Source: Pelargonium cotyledonis (lineage: Eukaryota; Streptophyta; Magnoliopsida; Geraniales; Geraniaceae). Taken from it: DNA of 26,452 nt. The translations under genes were made by a program, and so were the position numbers. The stretch lies in contig JAYMTA010000588.1 of the NCBI GenBank assembly GCA_036897625.1, positions 1 to 26,452 on the forward strand. Direction: 5' to 3'. Of the stretch, positions 10,566 through 20,600 are shown one piece after another (the first letter of the stretch is position 1; each line of letters begins with the position of its first letter). The notes under the pieces were generated by a model, which searched no databases, was not told the origin of the DNA, and was given only the letters and a program-made list of their open reading frames with translations.

Positions 10566-13500
10566 ATGGTTCTAGGTCTGAAGGCAAACAACAGAAGAAG
10601 TCCCTCGGTCCAAGTTGATTATCTGATTCACATTGAGGAGATTAAGCCTTGGCCTCCTTCACAGTCTCTCAGGTCCCTCCGCTCCGTCCTGATTCAATGG
10701 GATAATGGTGACCGGAGTTCGGGGACAACAAAGTCTGTTGTCCCATCAATTGGGTCTATAGTTGGTGAAGGGAGAATTGAGTTTAACGAGTCCTTCAAGC
10801 TTCGTGTGACTCTTCTGAGAGAAATGTCTACCAAAACTGGGGGTGGCGATGTATTTCAGAAGAATTGCTTGGAATTAAACTTGTACGAGCCTCGTAGAGA
10901 CAAGACTGTGAAAGGCCAGTTGTTAGGAACTGCAATTGTAGATTTGGCAGACTATGGTGTTGTAAGGAACATGTTAAGCGTAAATGTTCCCTTGAACTGC
11001 AAAAGGAACTTTCGTAACACGGATCAACCAATTTTGTCCATGAAAATCCAGCGAGTTAATAAGGGATGCTCCAGCTCCTCATCAAGGGAAAGCCTGTCCA
11101 AGGAGGTGTCACTTGACAAAAATGGTGGGGATTCTGTTTCAGCATTGATGAATGAAGAATATGCTGAAGAAGCTGAGAATGGCTCTTTCACTGATGATGA
11201 TTTTTCCTCACATTCATCTCAGACTGTTTCTACCTCAGCTTTCGAATCCAATGGGGGTTTGCCTCCCCAAGTCGAAGAGGTATTCATTATTATGTTTTTA
11301 TTTCCTTTCTATTTCCATTTCAAGCATCCCTATTATAACTTCTAGCTTAGCTTGTATGAATTTTCTACTACAATACTGTTCTAGTATTGACAGGTTGTTC
11401 TCATAGCCATTGCATAAATGAGAATGAGGGCGATAAATAGTTTCCATACTTGATCTTCTTGGTGAATTAATCTGGGAAAGCCTTCTTTGACCTGTTTATT
11501 GGTCACCATTGTGTGTTTAAGGGCATGGCACTATGAAATGTCCTATCAGTGAACATCAATTTTTTATTTAAAAAGTTTGGTATACTGAAAATTGAATGAA
11601 TGGTATTGTGTATGCAGAAGGGTTCAGCGGGAATGATGAACAGCGCTGGAGAGGATGAAAAGGATGCCTCGCCTGTAAAAGTGGTGTTTAACACATCCAA
11701 TATGATGCCACCGATTACACCACAAGAAAATCTGAAGGGGAGTTCATCTTGCACGTCGTCTGTGGATTTATCATCGGATCCCGGAAGCCCTGTGCATGGT
11801 CATTCTTCTACATCTGACTTGCCCAATTTTAGTTCAATCTCATTCATAAAAACTCACGTCCCTGATACTGTTTCTTTGTCTTTTGCATCCTCAGCTTATG
11901 AAACTACAGAGGAAGAGCCCAAAACCAACATGAGAACCAGTGATCTAAAAGATTTGCCTCAGAAGCTTCATGAAAAAGTTGCTAATGAGTTTCAACTGAA
12001 CAGTAAGGAGGCTACAACTGCTGATGATATTTATGACAGTTTTCCCGAAGATAGAGATGGAAAGCAACAGCTAGAAAATGGACTTCAAAGTGAAAATTTG
12101 GAGCTGAAAAGGCAATGTACTGAAAATGAAACAGTTGATATTTTCTCGCGAGATGATACTAAAAGACAAGTGTCACTGGAAAGTGACACACTTTCTCCAA
12201 ACCAGGGAAGTCTTGGGATGAAGGGAACTGTCCTGAAAAGTTACAGATTAAAGCATGTGAAATCTGTTCGATCACCAATAGAAACAGATAGGAAACTGTT
12301 TGTAGGTAGTAATCAACAAGAAGTCAGGGAAGGAGATGCACAGAATGGTGAAGGACACCTCAATAGAGGTGACAGAAAAGACACCAAAATACGTTTAGCG
12401 GATACCAGAAATTCCTTTGTAGACTGCAAAGTCCAGCAATTGGAGCAAAGGATAAAGATGCTTGAGGGAGAGTTGAGAGAAGCTGCTGCAACTGAGGCTG
12501 CCCTTTACTCTGTGGTTGCTGAGCATGGAAGTTCAATGAACAAGGTCCATGCTCCGGCTAGACGCCTTTCTAGGCTGTATCTTTATGCTTGCAGAGAAAG
12601 TTCAGGAGAAAGAAAAGCTAATGCAGCAAGAAGTGCTGTTTCAGGATTAGTTTTGGTTGCAAAAGCATGTGGAAATGACGTTCCAAGGTACATTTTGACC
12701 ATTATTTTATTGTTCTGAATTGATTATACCTTGATTTATGCTGTTTTCTTTTGAATTTCCTACAAAGTTAGATTGAACAAAAATAGCTTTGTCTTGTTCT
12801 TACAAGGAAAAAAGCTAGACCACTTATCTTCACATGAACTTAGTGGCTTTAGTGGGGGGAAAAACTCAAGTGTTAAAGTTTAATTGTTTATAGCAATTGT
12901 CTCATGAATGTAATGATACAGTTGACTGATAGTTACATGCTTGAAACACTCAAGTCCTCATACTTGCACAGCTTTCAAAAGAAACAAAATTGTATTTGTT
13001 AGGCTTTGTTTTGTGTAAAATATTTTTGAAAATAAATATACCACAAAGATGGTTCATTTTCCATATTATTCTCCTCTGTGCATCAAACAGCGTAACAAAA
13101 CAGTGCCTTTCTGTTTCGAGGAGTTTCCAGAACTTTCTTATATTCTCATATATCTTCACTCTGATTTCAGGTTGACATTCTGGCTGTCAAATTCTGTTGT
13201 CTTGAGAGCAATCATAATCAGCCAAGCCATTTGGAACCCAGAGCTACTGCGTTCTGCTGGAGCATATCAAGAAAGCAATGATGGTGGTGGAAAGGGAACT
13301 AGAAGGATATCATCTTCATTAAAATGGAAAGAGTTGTCTCCTACCAAGAAGGAAGGTAAAATTGGTGTGTCCGGAAGTTTGAGTGATTGGGATGACCCTC
13401 ATACATTCATATTAGCCCTGGAAAAGATTGAAAGTTGGATCTTCTCTCGAATTGTTGAATCAATTTGGTGGCAGGTTGCACCTTAATTCCTTCTCTATTT

Positions 13501-16073
13501 TAAATGCCCATTTGATTGCATAATGGACTGTAGTCATAATTATTGGAGGTTTCATTTTTTTTTTTTTTTTTAATAAACTAGCAATATTGTACTGACTTGG
13601 TTTAGTTTCCTGTTTTCTGTCCAGACCCTGACTCCACACATGCAGTCTGCTGCTGCGGAGACAATTGATTGTGCTGTAGGTTCTGGCTCTAAGATAAACT
13701 ATGAAAGGACATCTAGTTCAATAGATCAGGATCAAGGAAACTTCTCATTAGAGCTCTGGAAGAAGGCTTTCAAGGATGCCTGTGAAAGACTTTGTCCTCT
13801 TCGAGCAGGAGGACACGAGTGTGGCTGCTTGCCTGTGCTAACAAGATTGGTAAATCCATAACAGCATGTTCCATTCTAATATTATCTTTAGTAACTGATG
13901 TAGTATGTTTAACTGTTCTATTTCAACTCACTATCAACATCATTGTCTACATACCATAAGAAACTTCCTACAATTTACAAGCAACAGCAATAACCGATTC
14001 ATTTCCCAAACAATGTTGGGGTCGGCTATATTGATCCTTTAGCATAAAAGTCTTTGGGATCCACTACTCGTATTCTCTTCTTCCACTACATTTTGTTAAC
14101 TAATTGTTATATATATATATTCTTCATTACACTCTGGCTGTATTGCTATGCACATAATGTATCGTTGGGAACTTGATGTCACATGTAAAGTTAGATCCAT
14201 GTTATTTCTAGAAGAGTGACTTTTCTATGGAAGGGGGTTATCGTACTCTTACAATCCATTACAGTTTTTGACATCTTTCCAAATTAGAAGATGTCAACTA
14301 TGAAAATACTTCATCAATCAATTATGGATTATTGCTGGTTTTATCAGATATGAAGTTCTATATCTTGTATAACTTTAAGTATACAACTTTATAATGCAGC
14401 TTTGTTATGAATCTAGATAATGGAGCAGTGTGTGGCTAGATTAGATGTGGCTATGTTCAATGCTATTCTTCGGGAATCTGCCGATGAGATCCCTACTGAT
14501 CCTGTATCTGACCCCATTAGTGATCCTAAAGTTCTTCCTATTCCATCTGGAAAAACAAGCTTCGGGGCTGGTGCACAACTGAAAGTTGCGGTAAGCAATG
14601 TTAAATTTGCTGTCAAGAGTATCTTGTAATTGATGTTTCTCATTCTCCTGTAGGCTGCTATTGTCTTTTACTTGACCAGTGGGCAATTTCTTTAGATTGT
14701 GCTAGATATGGGTCTTTTTCTCAGCATTGAATACTGATATATGTGGATATAAAATAAGGGGTAAAAAAGTCTTTGTGCTCTAGTTCAAATCTTCAACCAT
14801 ATCAAAAACCAACTTATTTTTCTGTTAAGTTTACCACCAGCATTTGAACATTGTTGCAAAAAAGCTACTTTAAACCACCATGCATTTGATTAGCTTTACT
14901 TTGGCCGTGAGGGCTTGTGCAGTTATGTGAGAATTTCTTGTTGGAGGTATTATTTTGGTCATGATTTTATATTTATCCTCGGTGTTCCTCAAAAGTTCAT
15001 AGAACCCTATAATGCACCTGATCAAGAGATATCATGTCATCAAATGGAACCAACAATTTGTTTGTTTAATTAAAAGCAACCAGGATTTTTGTGGCATTGA
15101 TTTAAGGTTCTCTACATTGTATTCTTCTATAAATATCAGATAGGAAACTGGTCTAGGTGGCTTGCAGACCTATTTGGTATGAATGATGATGAGCCACTTG
15201 AAGATGAGACTGACCACGATGACAGACAAGATTCATCCTTCAAGTCTTTCCATCTCCTTAATGCTTTGAGTGATCTCATGATGCTTCCAAAGGATATGCT
15301 CTTGAGTAGATCCATCAGAAAAGAGGTTCAACCCTATAACTCAGATCCTTCCTGTTCAACATAAGGAATTTTCCATTTGTCTTTTATTTATTAGAACTTG
15401 CTGTGAACTTTTCTTTTCTGTTTTTCCCCATCTTTGAAGGTATGCCCTGCATTTGGTTTGCAATTGATCAAGAGGGTTACTGACAGTTTTGTTCCAGATG
15501 AGTTTTGCCCCGATCCGATTCCAGATGTTGTGCTCGAAGCTCTGGACTCTGAGGTTTGTGCCATGTACACTTTACTTTGTTTTTATAAACCCAATCGATA
15601 GCCCTTAGACAAACTCTTCCTCGTCGGGATATGAGATGAGATGTCTTAGGTCAATCAAATCATTTCCTCCCCCGGACTTTTTCTTGATGCAGTGTACAAA
15701 ACTGCCTACCTATAATGTTTTTGTTCTGATACAGGATCCACTTGAGACCGCAGAGGAGTCTGTCCCGTGCTTCCCATGTGCTGCAACTCATATTGTCTAC
15801 ACTCCACCTTCGGCGGCTTCAGTATCTAGTATTATTGGAGAAGTTGGGGGTCATAATGTGTTGAGAAGAAGTGGCTCCTCAGTGCTTAGGAAATCATACA
15901 CTAGTGATGATGAGCTTGATGAATTGAACCTACCCTTGGCATCAATTTTCATTGATGCTTCTCAGTCCTCACCTCTTTCGATAAAGACCAACCGAATATC
16001 TAAGGAAGATGAAGATAAAAAAGCCTTCAGATATCAACTCCTTAGAGATGTGTGGATAAATAGCGATCGGTGA
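10566..16073 (+). CDS. NT-C2 (EEIG1/EHBP1 N-terminal C2) domain protein, 1041 aa
   Basis: Exons: 10566-11279, 11618-12687, 13171-13474, 13625-13849, 14417-14590, 15140-15325, 15440-15553 and 15735-16073. All introns are GT-AG and the phases close to 1042 codons including TGA. Residues about 8-165 form an NT-C2 domain (YLIHIEEIKPWPPSQSLRSL, then a beta-rich block to LSMKIQRV). A long Ser/Asp/Glu-rich disordered linker follows (about 165-500), then a coiled coil (about 508-535, QQLEQRIKMLEGEL) and a conserved C-terminal region (about 545-1041) resembling dilute-type globular tails. Plant NT-C2 proteins include organelle-movement and membrane-associated scaffolds; this subgroup (Arabidopsis At2g42320/At3g57780-like, from memory) has no firm biochemical role. 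It is probably cytosolic or peripheral to membranes. The ATG at 10566 directly precedes the conserved domain. Intron 4 carries a SINE-like fragment. The terminal CGG|TGAGTG looks like a splice donor, but the family ends here. Confidence 0.9.
13555..13572. repeat. Poly(T)18 tract in intron 3 of the NT-C2 gene
   Basis: Eighteen T residues in a row lie about 50 nt before the acceptor at 13624. It is probably a length-variable homopolymer. Confidence 0.8.
13975..14045 (-). mobile_element. Au-like SINE 3' fragment in intron 4 of the NT-C2 gene
   Basis: The minus strand reads TAGCCGACCCCAAC, then TTTGGGAA, then a GTTATTGCTGTTGC tail. This matches the dispersed plant motif of the type TAGCCGACCCCAC...GGGATAAGGC with a TTG-rich end, which I associate with the 3' end of Au-type SINEs (from memory). 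The head with pol III boxes is not evident, so it looks 5'-truncated or decayed. It lies wholly within an intron. Confidence 0.45.
14108..14121. repeat. (TA)7 microsatellite
   Basis: A pure TA run within intron 4 of the NT-C2 gene, next to the SINE-like fragment. Confidence 0.7.
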
Positions 16074-16708
16074 GTGTATATTAGTTATTGTCTTTTTACA
16101 TATTATGAGATGTAAATAAGTAGTGAGGTTTTAGCTACACTTATTGCCTTGTTTCTGTACAAAAATTGAATGCTGGCAATTCTAAGGTTGTAGTAGAACA
16201 ATTTAGACCTTATTGTTTCCCTCCTCTCCTTGAGTCTAGTTTAAGGGATGTTTTGAAAAACAAAAAAAAAAACTCAATTTGGTCAATGATTCATAAACAT
16301 TCATATATGGACTCAAAATGATCTTATCAATTTCTCCGTTATAGAATTTAAAATGTATTAAATAATTATTTTTAATTAATCAATTTGCTAATGTGGCGAT
16401 CCAAAATGAGTCCATAGGCGAAAGTTTTGGAACCAAATTAGAGCTTTAATCTTTCTTTATTACCTATCTATTACATAACATACAGTATTGATAAGGATTG
16501 TCACACAGGCCAGTGTCATTCACTGCTTGTTTTCTTTTTGCCTCCACATTACAAAATCTCACCTAAAACTGTAGGGCACTCTTTAAACTAGGCTCAAATA
16601 AGCCAAATTGAACATTCAACAGGGGACATCAAAATCAACTATTGACTCTAGGGTCCATATATATACTGCATTGTGTCAAGGAAATAAAGATAGGGTAGTT
16701 AGGCCAAT
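16074..16708. other. Convergent 3' intergenic region
   Basis: The stop codons of the NT-C2 gene (+) and the adenylate kinase-like gene (-) face each other across 635 bases. The interval should hold both 3' UTRs. A fold-back element fills 16271-16447. No coding potential is visible, and no clear AATAAA marks either gene. Confidence 0.6.
16271..16447. mobile_element. Fold-back / MITE-like element, about 177 bp
   Basis: The left arm has CTCAATTTGGT (16273-16283) followed by TATGGACTCA (16316-16325 region). The right arm, read in reverse complement from 16447, has CTCTAATTTGGTT followed by TATGGACTCATTTTGG. The arms of about 50 bp are imperfect inverted repeats around an AT-rich core. The words recall the common plant repeat of the type TTTGGTCC...TATGGACTCATTTTGG (from memory). 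No transposase and no certain target-site duplication are visible. Confidence 0.5.
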
Positions 16709-19538
16709 TCATGCAGTAAGCTTCTGTGAGGTACTGACAGCATCTACATTCCGGAGCTGCAACGCAGCCAATAAGCCCTTCCAGGTTTCTGCAGGCGCAC
16801 CAGCCACTTGGAAATCAAGAAGTATATTTTTTCTTTTGTAGTACTCTTCCAATGGCTTGATCTGAAAAGAAAAGAACTATCAGTTTGCAAGACTATCCAT
16901 TTTCTTTCGGAGTACAAAATATAAACTCGAATGAGCAATTTCAACCATCCACCAAAAGAGATGAACTTAACAAGAGAAGTTGACAGGGCAGTATGAAATC
17001 TTTTAGCACCCCAAAAAACCTCACTTCTCAAAAGATCACATCCCAAAGCACATTGGAGTCGGCAAACAGAATATTTAATGTACAACAGCATCCAAAGGCC
17101 ATTTTTCAACATTTTAGTATTAGCTAAATCGTACTAATGAGTATAAATATAAATTTGCAAGGACAAATCTCAAAAGATAGATTCCTAGGCCTTAAGAGAA
17201 ACCATGTTAATGATACAGTTCTTACAATACAAGTCAAGACGCCTGAAGTGAAGCACAAAAGGAAAGGAGAATAATAGATGCTAATACTGACGGGGGCGCA
17301 GCTGCAACAAGATTCAGAATGGCTTCAAATCATGAGCCAAATATTTCAAACTGGCATTTTTGTGTAAACTAAAAGCATCCTGAGATTACCTGCTCTGAAT
17401 CGATGTTCAATTTTGCTTTTTGTTCCTGTATCTGCACATCTAAAGTATGCCCATGGCTCAAGCTATGAAATTCTTGACAAGCAGAAAACATTCCTGTTCC
17501 GAGGTTCTTCTTTACCAAATGTTCTTGCGTGCTTTTTAGATTTAGTACTAGATCAATGTCAGCAATTTGGTCAAGAATCTCCTGAAAAACAATCCAGGAT
17601 TTACAGGACATATAAGATAAGATGATAGTATAGTTTCTGATACATCAAAAGTTGTACCAGTTACAAAACAAAGACACAAATGCACATACCATAAAGGATA
17701 AGAAAGAGAGAAAATATAGCAAAGGGTTAAATCTTTTTGTACCCTTGGACAGTTCAATACCATGAAAATATCCCCTAAAATTCAGTGATGAACTGTTTTT
17801 AATGAAGAAGCTCTCACATTTCAGAAGTTATGGATTGATTGCCATCCCTATGATGAAATCAAAACTTAAAATGACAAAATTAGCCAATGAAGAGGTTTTT
17901 TTTTTCTTCTCAAAATAAGTTGAATCTAACTCCACGCTCCTCTAAAAAAATCTACATGAGAACACAAAACTAAACAAAAGTTCCTCTCTAAACGTTGTAC
18001 AAAATCAACACAAGAATACCCACAAGTTGATGATTGTAACACAAAAAAATGAATTTTTCCTTACGTTTTAGATTTCTTTTCATTTGTATACATTTATTTG
18101 AAAATATCAGAAGTTTCAACTTACAGCTTGTATCCTAGTTCGAGGAATCCCAGCCAGAATAAACCCATTTTCACCTCTGCAGTATCCTTCTTTCAGCCTC
18201 TTTGATAGCAGACCAAATATTATCTCCTCTGGAACAAGCTTACCAGCATTTACTGCATTTTCCACCTGTATGTCGAGACACAGGATAAACTCAATAGAAC
18301 AATCGGGTAATTCACAAATAAACTGGAGAAAGACAAGAAAGAAAAGACAAATGCGAGCATATGATGACTAAGATCGGTAAAATAAGGTGATCTATCATAG
18401 ACTAAGTATGACCTGTTCTTGCATAACATACAAATAATAGTGCCCATTATGAGCATTGGGTTAACATAAAATCTAGAATAAATTATTTTGGCATATTTCG
18501 GTTAGCATCAAAGAACTACTCCACATGCTTTTAAAAGCTAAAATTGTCATGATCTTAATCTTAGCCCTTAAAAGCAGCAGAAGTACTTTTAAATTTACGA
18601 CCAAAGAGTGCCCCCAGTAAAACTCTTTACAGCGCTAAGATGTACTCGCATCATTCTACTTCAAAAATCAACTTCCTTATAGCTCAACACTCACAGCAAA
18701 CTAGACTTGTAAGCACCTTTTTGGGTTATTTTCTTTTTGTATTGCTCTCAAGAAAACCTCACTAAACAGGCGTTTCACTTGGATTGTTGTGAAACCAAGA
18801 AAATTTGACAACGCCAAATACACACCGAACTAAGCAGATCACGGGTTGCAACAAATTTGTTAATTCTTACAAAAGCAATCTGAATTGTCACAAAGTATTC
18901 AATTTTTTGTCTTCATTTCCCGTATAAACCCAATAATGTTAATAATTCAAAAAAAAAAACCATTTAAAAATGCAGTAATGTACTAATCAGCCACAATTTA
19001 GCATTCCCATACCAATTAAGGCAATCGAATCTAGGTGAAGAAACTATGGGACTCGTTTCCCTCAGAAAATTGGAAATGAATCAAGCTTTTAATTTTGGTG
19101 ACACTCCAAGTTTCCCAAAATATAAAATTATAAAAATTCTTTCTTTGAGCTGAAACTGAAAGAGTTGAAAACAGAAAGTACCTGCTTGAAGAGAGAAGAG
19201 CTGGGAATGAGCTCCTGGCGAACAAGAGATCCCATGGAGATGTACGGAACTTCCAGAAGTTTCGAGAGCCTCTCTGCGTAGACATGCTTCTTCACTCCCG
19301 GGTCTCCCATCACCACCCACTGCACTCCCCTCTGCGGCACCCACCCGTCCGAGTCGGCCATCGACGCCGGCGCTCGCCGATCCCTACGCAGCTCGTACTC
19401 GTCATCCTCGCAGTAAATGTAATCGTCGTACTGGAGCGAAGCCGCAGCCGATCCGTACGCTCGCCCCGCGAGAGCTGCTGCGATACGGCGTCGGAGAAAC
19501 GGCGGCGCAACCACTCCAATGCGTCTCAATGCGGCCAT
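16709..19538 (-). CDS. Mitochondrial adenylate kinase-like protein (At3g01820-like), 280 aa
   Basis: Exons in transcript order: 19538-19182, 18265-18125, 17581-17390 and 16861-16709. All introns are GT-AG, all joins are phase 0, and the stop is TGA. The Arg/Ala-rich N-terminus (1-33) looks like a mitochondrial presequence. An acidic linker (about 37-50) follows, then an adenylate kinase fold: P-loop region GDPGVKKHV (78-86), NMP-binding region YISMGSLVRQEL (99-110), and GFILAGIPRTRIQA ahead of EILDQIADIDLVLNL. A true adenylate kinase interconverts 2 ADP with ATP and AMP. Here the P-loop keeps Lys84, but the glycine before it is Lys83 and the GT after it is HV. The Arg-rich LID segment is also missing. 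The family (probable adenylate kinase 7 of Arabidopsis, from memory) appears to share this drift. Catalysis is doubtful; a regulatory or structural role is possible. Exon 1 is strikingly GC-rich. Confidence 0.88.
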
Positions 19539-19655
19539 GGCGGAGGCGACAAGAGAGCGGCGACGGCGTAAGAGGGCTTTGTGTGGAGAAGAAAATGGGG
19601 TTTTAGAGGAGAAGCTTTTTTTTTTCTTTTTCTTTCGTTTCTGGAAGTAGCCCTT

Positions 19656-19681
19656 TTTGGCGCTTTATTTACGTTGGCGCC
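19656..19681. promoter_or_regulatory. E2F-like site pair upstream of the adenylate kinase-like gene
   Basis: TTTGGCGC at 19656-19663 fits the plant E2F pattern WTTSSCSS exactly. TTGGCGCC at 19674-19681 is a near match, 18 nt away. The pair lies 118-143 bases upstream of the ATG on the minus strand, a normal promoter distance. Cell-cycle-linked expression is inferred only. Confidence 0.4.
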
Positions 19682-19741
19682 ACTTGGTTTTGAGCTGGTG
19701 CCAGTTGTTGTGAGGTTATTGGTTGTTACTCAGATACGGCT

Positions 19742-19752
19742 CCCCCCCCCCC
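19742..19752. repeat. Poly(C)11 tract
   Basis: Eleven C residues in a row followed by GGCCCAC, then an A8 run. It is unusual in this AT-rich DNA and prone to length variation or sequencing error. Confidence 0.7.
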
Positions 19753-20600
19753 GGCCCACAAAAAAAACTACCCCGCCACTGTACAAACCAAAGCCTTTGT
19801 AACTTTTTGGTTTTCTATAGATATAGATCTTGGACTTTATTTTAGGGGAAGCTAAAGTAATAGTATAACATTGAAATTTGAAACTGAACTATACTGTTTT
19901 CTTTAACATGATAGAAGTATAAATACAAATACAGCAATTATTGCTACAAAAATAGTTCAATGCGAAATAATTATAAGCAATTTAGTGGATACATCTCTAG
20001 CTCCTTTAGATAAAGATAATAAGAAAAGTACAAAGGAGGGTAAAGCATTAAGGTAAGGTAATTATAGAAGTACGAGATATCCCTCTCGTTTCTACAGTTT
20101 TCTGACCAACCAGAGGCAAGAGTGCACAAAAGGATACAAACTATTCACAGAAAATAGAGGATGTAGAACATAATGGACCCTTGTTACTTGCATAGGGATG
20201 AAAAAACAGTCTATGGACTTCACACCACAACAACTAATTCACCTAACTCCAGGAAGACAGCCACTACTGGGTCAGTTCTAGGCAAGTAATAACTTCAGTC
20301 TCAACAGGAAAGAGGGGAAGATGTGATAGTCAAGAAACTAGTGTACAACCCAACACTATACATAGAAATCCATCTTTATCACCATGCATTACCAAAAGCA
20401 AGTAGATAATGCTCCAAAATCAACTAGAAAGCGCATTATAAAAACCAATATATGAAAACAGTATTTTTATGAAACAATTCTTAGAAACAATGACTATCAT
20501 TTCTGCCAAATTAAATATCATTCATCCCTAACTATGCCCATAATAAATACCAGATAACTAGATACGCAAAGAAAAATAAAGGAGACCTCCAGCTGCACAC

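Larger units (their letters stand above)
19539..20600. other. Interval between the symplekin fragment and the adenylate kinase-like gene
   Basis: This should hold the promoter of the adenylate kinase-like gene (19539 to about 19800) and the 3' flank of the symplekin-like gene. It includes an E2F-like pair at 19656-19681 and a run of 11 C (19742-19752) followed by GGCCC. On the minus strand I looked for the next symplekin exon (beginning Trp-Arg/Lys-Asp-Arg in the family) and found none. No open frame of useful length lies between 19803 and 20557. Confidence 0.6.

Noticed and set aside
16067-16076. CGGTGAGTG at the end of the NT-C2 gene as a splice donor
   Set aside because: The family ends at this point, the TGA is in frame, and the next gene lies on the other strand.
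16744-17112. Minus-strand open frame of 122 codons
   Set aside because: It reads the last adenylate kinase-like exon in the wrong frame and runs back into the intron; the correct frame gives IKPLEEYYKR to TSQKLTA.
17715-17900. Intron stretch resembling common plant repeat wording about GTACCC...AATATCCCC
   Set aside because: Only loose similarity, no inverted ends and no duplicated flanks could be found.
19284-19571. Plus-strand open frames over the first adenylate kinase-like exon
   Set aside because: They are antisense shadows of a GC-rich exon; the minus-strand frame carries the presequence and kinase-like motifs.
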